Positions 32,958-42,916 of a stretch of 64,000 nucleotides of DNA are shown here, piece by piece. The DNA is from Anaerolineae bacterium. Its GTDB lineage: Bacteria > Chloroflexota > Anaerolineae > 4572-78 > J111. The stretch covers positions 55,368 to 119,367 of the forward strand of contig JAHDWA010000027.1 in the NCBI GenBank assembly GCA_023382535.1, given 5' to 3'. The position numbers and the translations under genes are program-made. The notes below the pieces were generated by a model. That model did not search any database. It had not been told where the DNA came from and was given only the letters and a program-made list of their open reading frames with translations. The first letter of the stretch is position 1, and each line of letters begins with the position of its first letter.

Positions 32958-34772
32958 GTGAAAGCGATCAAACGCGTGTATAATCACCAACGGACCCCGG
33001 AAGAAATTCAGCAAGATTTACACCGTGAGCTTGGTCAGATACTCCACCCCGGGGGCCTCCAAGCTGACCCCGCCAAAATTGATTGGCAGCGCTATCGCAA
33101 GGTGCGCCGGTTTTTTGCCAGAGCTTTTCTGCATGTCATTTGGTGGGATCTTATTCTCAACCGGCCGGGGCTGAACTGGCTGCGCACCCCCCCACTGCCC
33201 CGCTGGCAGGAGATTGCCCGCCGCTATCGCACCCTGGCAGTGGAAATGGGGGGAGTATTGATCAAGCTTGGCCAATTCCTGAGCATCCGGGTGGATGTTC
33301 TGCCCAGCGAAGTCACCCGTGAGCTGGCCGGCCTGCAAGACGAAGTGCCATCCGAACGTTTAGAAGCGGTCATCGCCCAGATCGAGGCTGATTTTGGCCG
33401 GCCAATGGCCGAAATATTTACCTGGTTCTCACCGCAGCCGGTTGGGGCGGCCTCACTGGCCCAGGTCCACCTGGCCCGGCTTCCCTCAGGAGAAGAGGTG
33501 GTGGTTAAGGCGCTGCGTCCCGGCATTGATGTGCTGGTCGAGACAGACCTGAGCGCGATCGCTCTGGCCATTCGCTGGCTGAAGTTTTACAAGCGCATCA
33601 GTAAGCGGGTTGACCTCGATTGGCTGGCTGAGGAGTTTACGACCGTTACGCGCAACGAGCTGGATTTTAAAGCGGAAGGCCAAAACGCCGAACGCTTTGC
33701 CCAAGATTTTGCCGCGGACCCGCAAGTATATATTCCTAAAGTTTACTGGGATTACTGCGCCGCTCGCACCCTGACCCTGGAAAATGTGGGCTATATCAAG
33801 ATTGGAGATTTAGCCGCCATTGAGGCAGCCGGTATCAGCCGGTCACAGGTAGCCAAAAAGTTTTACAGCATCTACATGCGCCAAACCTTTGTGACCAACT
33901 TTGTTCATGCCGACCCTCATCCCGGCAATGTCTTTGTCAAGCCTTTACCCCACCCCAATGAGGCAGCGGGAACCCGCTTTGGCCCCAACGATCCTGTGCC
34001 TTATCAGCCTGACCGCCCGTTTCAAATCGTTTTTGTAGATTTTGGCATGGTCGCCGTTATCCCTGACCGGCTGCGGGCAGCCCTGCGCGAGTATGCTATC
34101 GGCGTAGGGACGCGGGATGCTCATAGGATGGTGCAATCTTATGTCGCTGCCGGGGTGCTCCTGCCCGGAGCAGATTTAAAGCGGTTGGAAGAAATACACG
34201 AAGCCATGTTTGAGCGTTTCTGGGGGGTGCGCATGGGCAAGATGCGGGACGTTGCCCTGAATGAGGCCCGCTACTTTGTGCGCGAGTACCGGGATATCAT
34301 CTATGATGCCCCCTTCCAATTTCAAGTTGACATGCTTTTTGTAGTGCGCGCAGTGGGCATTCTGTCCGGCATGGCCACCAATCTCGATCCCGAATTTGAT
34401 CCCTGGGCCGAAACTATCCCTTTTGCCGAGCAGTTGGCGAAAGAAGAGCTGCAGCAAAATTGGCGCGGCTGGCTGCAAGAAATTGCCAGCCTGGGCCAGT
34501 TAGCCCTCAAACTGCCCGCCGAGTTGGACCGGATGTTGATTCAAGCACAGCGGGGCAGCCTGGTCGTCCAAACCTCGCTGGCCCCCGACGCCCGGAAAAC
34601 CATTCAACGCCTGGAGCAAGCCCTTCATCGCCTTACCTGGGCTGTGGTGGCCGTTGGTTTGCTGATTGCCGGGGTTAATTGGCAAACGGGCAGCAGTAGC
34701 GATAACCCTGGATACTGGTTAATGATTTTGGCCCTGCTGGCCTTTTTGTGGGGCACGTTCAAGCGGGGGTGA
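32958..34772 (+). CDS. ubiB: ABC1/AarF/UbiB family atypical kinase
   Basis: A protein of 604 residues. Family motifs are in order: LIKLGQFLSIRVDVLP (the KxGQ inhibitory motif), GAASLAQVHLARLPSGEEVV (Ala-rich nucleotide loop), VVKALRPGI, FVHADPHPGNVFV and FVDFGMVAVIPD (metal aspartate). Two hydrophobic segments at the C-terminus (WAVVAVGLLIAGVNWQ and WLMILALLAFLWGTF) anchor it. These kinase-like ATPases support isoprenoid quinone or lipid handling; no quinone biosynthesis gene is adjacent. GTG start, no Shine-Dalgarno, very short leader. An insertion of about 20 residues follows FVKPLPHPNEAAG. Confidence 0.9.
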   Translation: MKAIKRVYNHQRTPEEIQQDLHRELGQILHPGGLQADPAKIDWQRYRKVRRFFARAFLHVIWWDLILNRPGLNWLRTPPLPRWQEIARRYRTLAVEMGGVLIKLGQFLSIRVDVLPSEVTRELAGLQDEVPSERLEAVIAQIEADFGRPMAEIFTWFSPQPVGAASLAQVHLARLPSGEEVVVKALRPGIDVLVETDLSAIALAIRWLKFYKRISKRVDLDWLAEEFTTVTRNELDFKAEGQNAERFAQDFAADPQVYIPKVYWDYCAARTLTLENVGYIKIGDLAAIEAAGISRSQVAKKFYSIYMRQTFVTNFVHADPHPGNVFVKPLPHPNEAAGTRFGPNDPVPYQPDRPFQIVFVDFGMVAVIPDRLRAALREYAIGVGTRDAHRMVQSYVAAGVLLPGADLKRLEEIHEAMFERFWGVRMGKMRDVALNEARYFVREYRDIIYDAPFQFQVDMLFVVRAVGILSGMATNLDPEFDPWAETIPFAEQLAKEELQQNWRGWLQEIASLGQLALKLPAELDRMLIQAQRGSLVVQTSLAPDARKTIQRLEQALHRLTWAVVAVGLLIAGVNWQTGSSSDNPGYWLMILALLAFLWGTFKRG

Positions 34773-34792
34773 AACAGGGCCTGGCTAGACAG

Positions 34793-35980
34793 TTAGTTGG
34801 GGATCCGCTCGCGCCGTTGGCTGGCCGGCTGCCCGACTCGCCCGCTCGTCGGCCGGCTCTCCGGCTCATGGCGATAATCAGGGATGCCATACACATGGAC
34901 GGGGCCGCGTTTACCCTTGACCAACACTTCGCCCAAATCCACAAACAGAACCGGCCTTCTGGCCCGTTCTTTCTCGTCCAGCTCCTCATAAAGCGTCGAA
35001 CTCATCACCTGGATTTGATTCTTGACCCTTTGCTCCAACGCCTCGTATACCTCCAGGCTCAAAATAATATCGTAGCCGTCTACGTTGCGGGTTAAGGCTT
35101 GCAGCCGAGCCGCCAGGTTAACGGCATCGCCGATAATTGTGTACTCGAATTGCTGTTCCGTGCCAATAGGTCCGGCGACCACAGGGCCAATACTCAAGCC
35201 CATACCCACTTGAATTGACGGCATTCCCAAAACACCCCACCGTTCACTCATTTCTTCCATTGCATCTTCTAAAGCCAGCGCCGTCAAGAGCGCGGCGGTT
35301 GAGGACTTTGAGGCTGGTTCAGGTGTAGGTGCGCCAAAAAAGGCCAGAATAGAATCGCCGGCATATTTGCCGATAATCCCACCGCCGCTGTGGACCTGGT
35401 TAGCGATGGTGGTGTAGTAATCATTTAAGAAAAAGATAAGCTGTTCCGTGTTGTGATGGCTTTCGGTAATCCGGGTAAAGTCCCGGATATCAATAAAGAG
35501 CACACTAACCACCTGGGTAATACCCCGAAAATCTAAACCCTTTTCCAACAGGGATTGCCGCACCGCCGGCGACATTGTGCGGCTTAACAGGTCCCAACTC
35601 CGCTGAAGATGATCCAAATTTTTAACCATGGTGTTAAAAGATTGCGCTAATTGGCCAATTTCATCCTCGCTCTGGTCGTCAATCTGAACGGCTAAATTCC
35701 CCTGAGCCACCTGTTCGGCGGCCCTTATAATTTGCTCAATCCGCCGGACGACATGCCGAGCAACGAAGAGTCCCGGCCCAATGAAAGCGGCAAAGGAGAT
35801 AATAGAAATGATGAGCAAAGCCGGGGGGATCTGGCCCGTGCTTAGATAAGAAAACCCTAAAGCTAAAACAATGAGGACAAACAACATCAACAACGGAATA
35901 ATAATCCAGAATCTTAAATTGGGATTAATCAACCGTTTTACCAGGGTCTGCTTTTTTGGGTAAAAATTGGGCCAGGTCAT
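34793..35980 (-). CDS. Membrane-bound class III adenylate cyclase with HAMP domain
   Basis: A protein of 395 residues. Two membrane helices (about 24-45 and 52-74) are followed by a HAMP linker (75-128, ending DEIGQLAQSFNTMVKNLDHL) and a class III catalytic domain (about 155-345). The metal aspartates are Asp164 (LFIDIRDFT) and Asp209 (KYAGDSILAFFGAP). Lys205 at the purine-selecting position fits ATP, so cAMP is the likely product. There is almost no extracytoplasmic loop, so the stimulus may act in the membrane. It converges on the ubiB gene, 20 nt apart. Confidence 0.9.
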   Translation of the reverse strand: MTWPNFYPKKQTLVKRLINPNLRFWIIIPLLMLFVLIVLALGFSYLSTGQIPPALLIISIISFAAFIGPGLFVARHVVRRIEQIIRAAEQVAQGNLAVQIDDQSEDEIGQLAQSFNTMVKNLDHLQRSWDLLSRTMSPAVRQSLLEKGLDFRGITQVVSVLFIDIRDFTRITESHHNTEQLIFFLNDYYTTIANQVHSGGGIIGKYAGDSILAFFGAPTPEPASKSSTAALLTALALEDAMEEMSERWGVLGMPSIQVGMGLSIGPVVAGPIGTEQQFEYTIIGDAVNLAARLQALTRNVDGYDIILSLEVYEALEQRVKNQIQVMSSTLYEELDEKERARRPVLFVDLGEVLVKGKRGPVHVYGIPDYRHEPESRPTSGRVGQPASQRRERIPN

Positions 35981-36116
35981 CTACCAATTTTTGGTTTTAC
36001 TGATGAAGTAATCATTGATACAACCAAACACAAACTCCACTGATAATAACACCTCATGATAACCTAGACAAGTAAAGACCCGGCAGGTGTTAGCAGCCTG
36101 TTGGACCTGCCCGGAG

Positions 36117-36145
36117 TTTGAGACCACGTTCCTTTGTGCTATCAT
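36117..36145 (+). promoter_or_regulatory. Promoter of the radical SAM gene
   Basis: TTTGAG at 36117-36122, a 17-nt spacer and TATCAT at 36140-36145 preceded by TGC (extended -10). It precedes a 50-nt leader holding a hairpin. Confidence 0.5.
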
Positions 36146-36154
36146 ATCCAACGC

Positions 36155-36184
36155 GACGCCCCTCGTTGCCGGGCGTCATCTTTT
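36155..36184 (+). promoter_or_regulatory. Leader hairpin before the radical SAM gene
   Basis: GACGCCC and GGGCGTC form a 7-bp stem around CTCGTTGCC, followed by ATCTTTTA, between the predicted transcription start and the ribosome-binding site (GAGGGGG). It could be a weak attenuator, as in the proS leader, or an mRNA-stabilising structure. Confidence 0.4.
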
Positions 36185-36202
36185 ACCGAGGGGGAATGAT
36201 TA

Positions 36203-38170
36203 ATGCAAATTGACGAACGCAAACTTGATCGAATTTTAGCCGCTGTTCAAAAGCCCGCCCGCTATATCGGCGGGGAATATAACAGCGTTGCCAAAGACTG
36301 GTCCGATCCAAAAATTCTGACCAAAGTCGCCCTGGCTTTTCCCGACGTGTACGATTTGGGCATGAGCAATCTTGGCCTGGCCATCCTGTATGATTTACTC
36401 AACAAACGGGACGACGTCCTGGCCGAGCGGGTCTACGTGCCCTGGCCCGATATGGAAGCCAAAATGCGGGCCGCTGGCTTGCCGATTTATGCCCTGGAAA
36501 GCAAACACGAAGTGCGCGACTTCGACCTGATCGGCATCAGCCTGCCCTACGAGCAGCTTTACACCAATGTCTTAACTCTGCTGGATATGGGCCGCATGCC
36601 CTTACGCAGCAAAGACCGTGACGCCAGCTATCCTCTCGTCTGCGCCGGCGGTAATGCCGTGTTCAATCCTGAGCCGATGGCCGATTTTATTGACTTCTTC
36701 GTGATGGGCGAAGGCGAGGATGTCATCATCGAAATTATCCTGGCCCTGCGCGAGGCCCAGCAGCTTGACCGGGAGACCCAACTGCGCCGTTTGGCCCGCA
36801 TCCCCGGCGTGTACGTGCCCCGCTTTTACGCGCCAAGCTACTACGAGACAGACGGGACGCTGTCCAACATCGAGCCGCTGGTCGAAGAAGCCGAGTCGCA
36901 TATTGTCAAACGCATCGTTCCCCTGATGCCGCCGCCGGTTACCCGCTTTGTGGTGCCCTTTGTGGATGTCACCTTTAACCGGGCCTCGATTGAAATTCAA
37001 CGCGGCTGCACCCGGGGTTGTCGTTTCTGCCAGGCCGGGATGATCTTTCGCCCGGTGCGCGAGCGTTCGCTCCAGGAGTTGGTTGAAACGGTAGACAAGA
37101 TCATGACCGAAACCGGCCACGAAGAGATCGGCCTGCTCTCGCTGAGCAGCAGCGATTACACCCAGATCGGCCCGCTGGTCAAAACCATTGCCGAGAAATA
37201 TGACGAACGGGCGCTGAACATCTCGCTGCCCAGCCTGCGCATCGAATCTTTTTCTGCCGATTTGATGGAGATGCTGCAGGGCAGCCGCAAGAGCAGTTTT
37301 ACCTTTGCCCCCGAAGCCGCCACCGACCGCATGCGTGACGTCATCAACAAATACATCAGCACCGAAGATTTGCTGCAAACGGCCGAGGAGGTTTACAGTC
37401 GGGGCTGGCGGCTGATCAAGCTCTACTTTATGATCGGCCAGCCCACCGAAACAGACGAAGATGTGATTGCGATTGCCAAGTTAGCCAAGCGCGTCCTGGC
37501 GATTGGCCGCAAGTATCACGGCGGCAAGGCCAAGGTCCGGGTGGGGGTCAGCACCTTTGTGCCCAAACCGCACACCCCCTTCCAGTGGGCCAGCCTGGCC
37601 AATTTGGACGACATCCGCCGCAAGCAGGATTTAATGCGCGACGAGTTCGGCCGGGCGCATGGTATTATTTTCAACTGGAACGAGCCGGAAGAAAGCCTGA
37701 TGGAAGCTTTTCTCTCCCGTGGGGACCGCCGCCTGGGAGCGGTTATCCGGACTGCCTGGGAGAAGGGGGCCAAATTCGACGCCTGGGGCGACTGGCACAG
37801 CCCAACCGCCTGGCGCGAAGCCTTTGCCGAACACGGCCTCGACCCCTGGTGGTACGCCCACCGGCCCCGCCTGGCCGACGAAATCTTTCCCTGGGATCAC
37901 ATCAACGCCGGGGTGGAAAAACGCTGGCTGCTCATGGATTGGTATTCGGCCCAGCGCGGCGAAACCAAGGTGGACTGCCGCGAGCACTGCTATCACTGCG
38001 GCATTTTGACCGCCTTCAAGGGCCTGCGGGCCAACACGCCCCCGCAAGCCTGGGAGTGTCCTCCCATCCGCAACCCCCGCTGGAAGGAATTGGCCCAGAA
38101 AGGGGAGGTCATCGGTTTGACTGCGGTGGTGAAAGAGCGGATGTCTCAGAGTAAAGTGCCGGAAATATAA
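36203..38170 (+). CDS. B12-binding-domain radical SAM protein (TIGR03960-like)
   Basis: A protein of 655 residues. The N-terminal region (about 40-250) resembles the cobalamin-binding fold of this family (LAFPDVYDLGMSNLGLAILY, VMGEGEDVI). The radical SAM core starts near 255 with Cys269-x3-Cys273-x2-Cys276 (RGCTRGCRFCQAG), and SAM-site segments SLSSSDYTQIG and FTFAPEAATDRMR follow. Three to four cysteines near the end (REHCYHCGI) may form another metal site. In many bacteria it is next to a DUF2344 gene; here that partner is absent. GAGGGGG precedes the ATG. The true substrate is unknown. Confidence 0.9.
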   Translation: MQIDERKLDRILAAVQKPARYIGGEYNSVAKDWSDPKILTKVALAFPDVYDLGMSNLGLAILYDLLNKRDDVLAERVYVPWPDMEAKMRAAGLPIYALESKHEVRDFDLIGISLPYEQLYTNVLTLLDMGRMPLRSKDRDASYPLVCAGGNAVFNPEPMADFIDFFVMGEGEDVIIEIILALREAQQLDRETQLRRLARIPGVYVPRFYAPSYYETDGTLSNIEPLVEEAESHIVKRIVPLMPPPVTRFVVPFVDVTFNRASIEIQRGCTRGCRFCQAGMIFRPVRERSLQELVETVDKIMTETGHEEIGLLSLSSSDYTQIGPLVKTIAEKYDERALNISLPSLRIESFSADLMEMLQGSRKSSFTFAPEAATDRMRDVINKYISTEDLLQTAEEVYSRGWRLIKLYFMIGQPTETDEDVIAIAKLAKRVLAIGRKYHGGKAKVRVGVSTFVPKPHTPFQWASLANLDDIRRKQDLMRDEFGRAHGIIFNWNEPEESLMEAFLSRGDRRLGAVIRTAWEKGAKFDAWGDWHSPTAWREAFAEHGLDPWWYAHRPRLADEIFPWDHINAGVEKRWLLMDWYSAQRGETKVDCREHCYHCGILTAFKGLRANTPPQAWECPPIRNPRWKELAQKGEVIGLTAVVKERMSQSKVPEI

Positions 38171-38187
38171 ATCTCGCTGGAGGACCT

Positions 38188-39990
38188 GTGCCGCCTTTTC
38201 AGTACCTGCCTTACCTACTCCCCCTGATCATCGCCGTTTTGACTCAAGGCATCCTGGCTTTTTACGCCTGGCGGCATCGCCGGACCCCGGGCGCTAAATC
38301 ATTTGCGCTCATGATGGTGGCCCTGTGCATCTGGAGTGTGGGTTATACCCTGGAACTGTTAAGCGGGGCCAACCTACCCCTCAAAGTTTTCTGGGCGAGC
38401 GGAAAATATCTGGGGGTTGTGCTTGCACCGCTGGCATGGTTCACCTTCGCCCTCGAATATACGGGCCGGGAAACATGGCTTACACCACGGCGGCTGGCCT
38501 TACTATCCATCGTCCCCTTGCTCACCTTCATCCTGGCCATGACCAATAGCGTCCACATCCTGGTCTGGAGTCAGGAGCACGTGGTGGCAGCCGGCCCGTT
38601 CCTGGCCCTGAGGGTTACTTTTGGACCCTGGTTTTGGGTTCACACGGCCTACTCCTACCTGCTCCTTTTGCTGGGCGTAATCCTGCTTGTCCAGGCACTG
38701 CTCCACCGGCCGCACCTCTACCAGGGGCAGATGACCGGTCTGCTGCTGGGGATGGCTGCTCCCTGGCTGGGCAATGCCATTTCCATCTTTGGCTTCAACC
38801 CTATTCCCGACCTTGATTTAACTCCTTTGGCCTTTACCGTTACCGGCCTGATGCTGGCCTGGAGCCTTTTTCGCTTCCGTTTGCTCGATCTTGCACCCGT
38901 AGCTCGTGAAACCGTTGTGGAGAGCATGAGTGACGGCATGATTGTGCTTGACATGCAGGCCCAGGTCGTTGATATTAACCCGGCCGCCCTGCAGATGATT
39001 GGGATGCCAGCGTCACAGGTCATTGGCCGGAAGGCCGCCGAGGTTTTTGGGGCCAGACCGGATCTGGTGGAGCGCTATCGCCACGTGACCGAGGCCCGGG
39101 ACGAGGTCGAGGCGGATGGAGAGTATTACGAACTGCAGCTCTCGCCTTTAAAAAATCGGCGAGGCAATATTATTGGCCGGGTCATTATCCTCAGAAATGT
39201 TACCGAACGTAAACAAACTGAGACGGCGCTGGCGCTGGCCCGCGATCAGGCTTTAGAAGCCAGCCGTCTAAAAAGTGAGCTAATGTCGCGGGTTAGCCAC
39301 GAATTACGGACGCCGCTGGGGATCATCCTGGGCTTTGCGGAAATGCTGCGCTATGGCTCCAATAGCCAGCTAGATGAGTGGCAGCACAAAGCCCTGGGCG
39401 AAATCATTGCTAGCACGAACGGCCTGACTGGATTGGTTAATGAGCTGCTGGACCAGATTCAGCTTGATGCCCGCGCTGTTAAGTTGCAAATTGAACCCTT
39501 TGCGCCGCAGGAGCTGCTGCGCAAGGTTGAAGCGCAGATGGCCGTATTAGCTCACAACAAAGGGTTAGACTTTATCACCACCCTTGCCCCCGACCTGCCT
39601 GCCACTTTATCCGGCGACGAAACCCGCTTACGCCAGATTCTCATTAACCTTATCGGCAACGCGATCAAATTCACCCGGACCGGCACGATCCGCACCCGCC
39701 TCTACTGTCGCGATGCCGAGCACTGGGCCATGGAAGTTGCCGATACGGGTCCCGGCATCCCCAAAGAGGCCCAACAGTATATCTTTGAACCCTTCCGGCA
39801 GGTAGATGGCTCAATCACGCGTGAACATGGCGGCACCGGCCTGGGGCTGTCCATTGTCAAGCATCTGACCGACCTCCTGGGCGGTCAGGTTATCCTGGAG
39901 AGCGAAATTGGGCAAGGGAGTACTTTTACGGTGGTGCTGCCTCTTGCTCCGTGCCGGAGCCAACAAAATGACCTGTTACCCCAGCGATAA
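38188..39990 (+). CDS. 7TM-sensor histidine kinase with PAS domain
   Basis: A protein of 600 residues. Seven membrane helices (about 8-230) match the histidine-kinase N-terminal 7TM sensor. A PAS domain (about 243-340) follows, then HisKA with phosphoacceptor His371 ([19 protein letters not shown]), and HATPase_c with [15 protein letters not shown] (N box), [12 protein letters not shown] (G1) and [14 protein letters not shown] (G2). It is a membrane sensor kinase; no response regulator gene lies in the window. The GTG start at 38188 has GGAGG at 6 nt. Probably co-transcribed with the radical SAM gene, 17 nt upstream. Confidence 0.92.
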   Translation: MPPFQYLPYLLPLIIAVLTQGILAFYAWRHRRTPGAKSFALMMVALCIWSVGYTLELLSGANLPLKVFWASGKYLGVVLAPLAWFTFALEYTGRETWLTPRRLALLSIVPLLTFILAMTNSVHILVWSQEHVVAAGPFLALRVTFGPWFWVHTAYSYLLLLLGVILLVQALLHRPHLYQGQMTGLLLGMAAPWLGNAISIFGFNPIPDLDLTPLAFTVTGLMLAWSLFRFRLLDLAPVARETVVESMSDGMIVLDMQAQVVDINPAALQMIGMPASQVIGRKAAEVFGARPDLVERYRHVTEARDEVEADGEYYELQLSPLKNRRGNIIGRVIILRNVTERKQTETALALARDQALEASRLKSELMSRVSHELRTPLGIILGFAEMLRYGSNSQLDEWQHKALGEIIASTNGLTGLVNELLDQIQLDARAVKLQIEPFAPQELLRKVEAQMAVLAHNKGLDFITTLAPDLPATLSGDETRLRQILINLIGNAIKFTRTGTIRTRLYCRDAEHWAMEVADTGPGIPKEAQQYIFEPFRQVDGSITREHGGTGLGLSIVKHLTDLLGGQVILESEIGQGSTFTVVLPLAPCRSQQNDLLPQR

Positions 39991-40030
39991 CGGGTAAATA
40001 CTGAACTTTTAGCTTTAGAGGGAGAAAACC

Positions 40031-41020
40031 ATGAAAGTTTTATTCATTGGCGGCACAGGTAAGATTAGCTCGGCCTGCGCCCAGTTGGCCGTGGAGCGCG
40101 GCATCGAACTTTACCTGTTAAATCGCGGCCAAACTTCGGCCAGGCCGGCGCCCGCGGCGGCCCGCATCTTACAGGGCGACATTCGCGACAAAGGGTCAGC
40201 CAGCCGGGCTTTGGGAGATTTGACCTTTGATGCGGTGGTTAATTGGATTGCTTTCACGCCTGAGCACATCGAGCTGGACCTCGATCTCTTCCGCGGTCGC
40301 ACCCGCCAATACATCTTTATCAGTTCAGCTTCCGTCTACCAGACGCCGCCGGTCAACTTGCCCATCACCGAATCTACCCCGCTGGACAACCCTTTCTGGG
40401 AATACTCACGGGCCAAGATTGCCTGCGAAGACAGATTGGTCCAGGCTTACCGCCAGGAAAAATTCCCCATGACCATCGTCCGCCCCTCGCATACCTACGA
40501 TAAAACCATGCTGCCCTTTACCGGGGGCTATACCGTAGTTGATCGCATGCGTAAAGGTAAAAAGGTCATTGTGCATGGCGATGGTACGTCGTTGTGGACC
40601 TTAACCCATCACCGCGATTTTGCCAAAGGGTTCGTCGGCCTGTTGGGGAACAGTCACGCCATTGGCGAGGCTTTCCATATCACCTCAGACGAGTTACTGA
40701 CCTGGAACCAGATTTTTGAAATCGTGGCCAGGGCTGCCGGCGCTGAAGCCCGCCTGGTCCACATTCCCTCGGATTTTATCGCCGCTTTCGATGCGAATTG
40801 GGGGGCGGGTCTTTTGGGCGACAAAAGCCACAGCGTAATTTTCGACAACACCAAGATAAAACGGGTTGTACCGGACTTTGCGGCGCCCATCCCCTACATT
40901 CGCGGCGCTGAGGAAGTCATCGGCTGGTATGACGCCGACCCAGCCAGACAGCAAGTTGACCAGGCCTTCGATCAATTGGCGGATCGGATTATTGCGGCTT
41001 ATGAGTCGGCCTGGCCGTAA
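40031..41020 (+). CDS. NAD-dependent epimerase/dehydratase (extended SDR)
   Basis: A protein of 329 residues. The N-terminal Rossmann motif GGTGKISSACAQLA is an atypical form of GxxGxxG. SSASVYQTPPVNLP provides the Ser, and YSRAKIACEDRL is the Tyr-x-x-x-Lys pair. The C-terminal part (GEAFHITSDELLTWNQIFEI) is typical of nucleotide-sugar epimerases and of the chloroplast CSP41-like branch. Substrate not determinable. Follows the histidine kinase by 40 nt on the same strand. Confidence 0.85.
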   Translation: MKVLFIGGTGKISSACAQLAVERGIELYLLNRGQTSARPAPAAARILQGDIRDKGSASRALGDLTFDAVVNWIAFTPEHIELDLDLFRGRTRQYIFISSASVYQTPPVNLPITESTPLDNPFWEYSRAKIACEDRLVQAYRQEKFPMTIVRPSHTYDKTMLPFTGGYTVVDRMRKGKKVIVHGDGTSLWTLTHHRDFAKGFVGLLGNSHAIGEAFHITSDELLTWNQIFEIVARAAGAEARLVHIPSDFIAAFDANWGAGLLGDKSHSVIFDNTKIKRVVPDFAAPIPYIRGAEEVIGWYDADPARQQVDQAFDQLADRIIAAYESAWP

Positions 41021-41045
41021 AAAACGCCATAGCTTCGGAGCAGCG

Positions 41046-41582
41046 CTATTGGATCGCCACGGCAATAAAAGGTAAATTTCTCAGCTTCTCATCCAAATCC
41101 AGGCCATAGCCGAAAACAAACTTGTCAGGGATAGTGAACCCGATGTAATCCACCGGAATATCCACCCGGCGGCGCTCTTTTTTGTCGAGAAGCGTGCAGA
41201 TTTTTAAGCTGCCCGGCTGCCTGGCCCGCAGAATATTGGTGATGTAAGTGAGGGTGTGGCCGGTATCCACAATATCTTCCACAATCAGGACGTGACGCCC
41301 GGCGATCGGTTGATCCAAATCTTTCAAAATGCGCACCACCCCGGTTGACTCGCGGATTTCTTTGCCGTAGCTGGACACGGCCAGGAAATCAATCTCGTGG
41401 GGGATTGAAAGCTGGCGCATCAAATCGGTCAGAAACAAGACGCCCCCCTTCAAAATGCACAGTAATAACAAATCCTGGCCGGCGTAATCGGTTGAAATTT
41501 GTTGTCCTAATTCTTTGATGCGGTTTTGCAAATCGTGTTCGCTGATCAGAGTTTCGTAAGAGATGTTGTAATTTGCTTCCAT
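41046..41582 (-). CDS. hpt: Hypoxanthine phosphoribosyltransferase
   Basis: A protein of 178 residues, the family length. The PRPP-binding loop VLIVEDIVDTGHTLTYI, the catalytic flexible-loop part DFLAVSSYGKEIRESTG and the C-terminal DYIGFTIPDKFVFGYGLDLDE are diagnostic. It salvages hypoxanthine and guanine to IMP and GMP. GAGGAAATT precedes the ATG. It lies 17 nt after the CNNM protein gene on the same strand, so the two are likely one operon. In many bacteria hpt sits next to tilS or ftsH, which are absent here. Confidence 0.93.
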   Translation of the reverse strand: MEANYNISYETLISEHDLQNRIKELGQQISTDYAGQDLLLLCILKGGVLFLTDLMRQLSIPHEIDFLAVSSYGKEIRESTGVVRILKDLDQPIAGRHVLIVEDIVDTGHTLTYITNILRARQPGSLKICTLLDKKERRRVDIPVDYIGFTIPDKFVFGYGLDLDEKLRNLPFIAVAIQ

Positions 41583-41599
41583 ATATTAATTTCCTCAGT

Positions 41600-42907
41600 T
41601 TATAATTTTTCAGGCAAAGTTTGCTCACTGGCAGGTACAACCAATACTTTATCTACGCGCTTACCGTCCATATCCATCACTTCAAAGCGCAGGCCGGCCC
41701 AGTGAAAATGGTCGCCGGCCGTCGGCACCCGCCCCAGCAGCATCATGACAAAGCCTCCCAGCGTTTGATAATAATCATGTTCCTCTTCCGGCAAGATCTT
41801 AAGCTCAAAAATTTCCTTGAATTCCTCCACTGCCAGCGCCCCATCCAGCAGCCATGAGCCATCCTGGCGCTGAACCGCTTGCGGCTCGCTCACCTCGACC
41901 TCACCGACGATCGCCTCCAAAATATCGTGGAGTGTGACCAGGCCCTGCGTGCCGCCGTATTCATCAATGACCAGGGCCAAATGGGGTTGGCTGCCCCTGA
42001 ATAACTCCAGCACCTGGAAAGCCAGAACGCTTTCGGGTACAAAGATGGGTGAGCGCATCGCTGCCCTTAAATCAAGCGGCTGACCGGCCAGACTCCGCGC
42101 CAACAGATCTTTGGCTCGAACTACGCCCACAACGTTGTCAAGACTGCCCTGACAAACTGGAAACCGCGAATAACCACTCTCAGTTACTTTGGCTACCATC
42201 TCCTGGGACGAGTCTTTCAGGTCAAGCCAGATAATTTCCGGGCGCGGGGTCATCAAATCAAAGGCCCGCTGATCATTGAGCCGGAATACCGCCTCAACCA
42301 TGTCCTGTTCGGCCACTTCAAATACCCCCGCCTGCGTACCCTGCTGGATCAAAACCCTGATCTCTTCTTCCGTTACCGGTGGTTCGGTTGAAGGCTTGAC
42401 CCCCAGCAGGCGCAAGATAGTATCGGTCGAAACGCTTAAAACAGAGACTGCCGGACTAACCACGGCAGACAAGAAATTCATCGGCGCCGCTACCAGTCCG
42501 GCAATGGCTTCAGGGTTACGCAGAGCCAGGCGTTTTGGCACCAGTTCGCCGATGATGAGCGAGAGATAGGTCAGGACGACGACCATGATAACCAGGCTAA
42601 TCGCCCGGCTGTACGGCGCCAGCCAGGGTACCCGCTCCAACAAGGTTTCCAGGTCATCGGCCAGCGTTGCCTCGCCAAACGCGCCGGCCAGGATGCCGAT
42701 GAGGGTAATGCCGACCTGCACCGTGGAGAGAAAGCGGTTGGGGTTATCGGCTAAGGCCAGCGCCGCCCGCGCCCGCGCATCGCCCATGTTGGCCTGCTGT
42801 TGCAGCTTGGCTTTACGCGCCGAAATGACCGCCGCCTCAGACATGGCAAATATCCCATTCGCTATCGTCAGCAAAATAATTATCAGGATTGCAGTTACCA
42901 ATTTCAC
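41600..42907 (-). CDS. CNNM/HlyC-CorC type transporter-associated protein with CBS domains
   Basis: A protein of 435 residues. The DUF21/CNNM membrane domain (1-190) has MSEAAVISARKAKLQQQANM and the helix STVQVGITLIGILAGAFGEA. A CBS pair follows (about 205-325, e.g. LDNVVGVVRAKDLLA) and a C-terminal CorC_HlyC domain (LDGALAVEEFKEIFELKILP, VPTAGDHFHWAGLRFEVMDMDG). The family is linked to Mg2+ or other divalent efflux; the name hemolysin is historical. GTG start. Upstream the stalked metallopeptidase-like gene ends 9 nt away; the three genes 41046-44395 form an operon. Confidence 0.9.
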   Translation of the reverse strand: MKLVTAILIIILLTIANGIFAMSEAAVISARKAKLQQQANMGDARARAALALADNPNRFLSTVQVGITLIGILAGAFGEATLADDLETLLERVPWLAPYSRAISLVIMVVVLTYLSLIIGELVPKRLALRNPEAIAGLVAAPMNFLSAVVSPAVSVLSVSTDTILRLLGVKPSTEPPVTEEEIRVLIQQGTQAGVFEVAEQDMVEAVFRLNDQRAFDLMTPRPEIIWLDLKDSSQEMVAKVTESGYSRFPVCQGSLDNVVGVVRAKDLLARSLAGQPLDLRAAMRSPIFVPESVLAFQVLELFRGSQPHLALVIDEYGGTQGLVTLHDILEAIVGEVEVSEPQAVQRQDGSWLLDGALAVEEFKEIFELKILPEEEHDYYQTLGGFVMMLLGRVPTAGDHFHWAGLRFEVMDMDGKRVDKVLVVPASEQTLPEKL

Positions 42908-42916
42908 CCCTTCAAA

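Noticed and set aside
36082..36111. GGCAGGT...ACCTGCC hairpin upstream of the radical SAM promoter
   Set aside because: The 7-bp stem with a 16-nt loop has no U-run and no gene directly before it on the plus strand; too weak to call.
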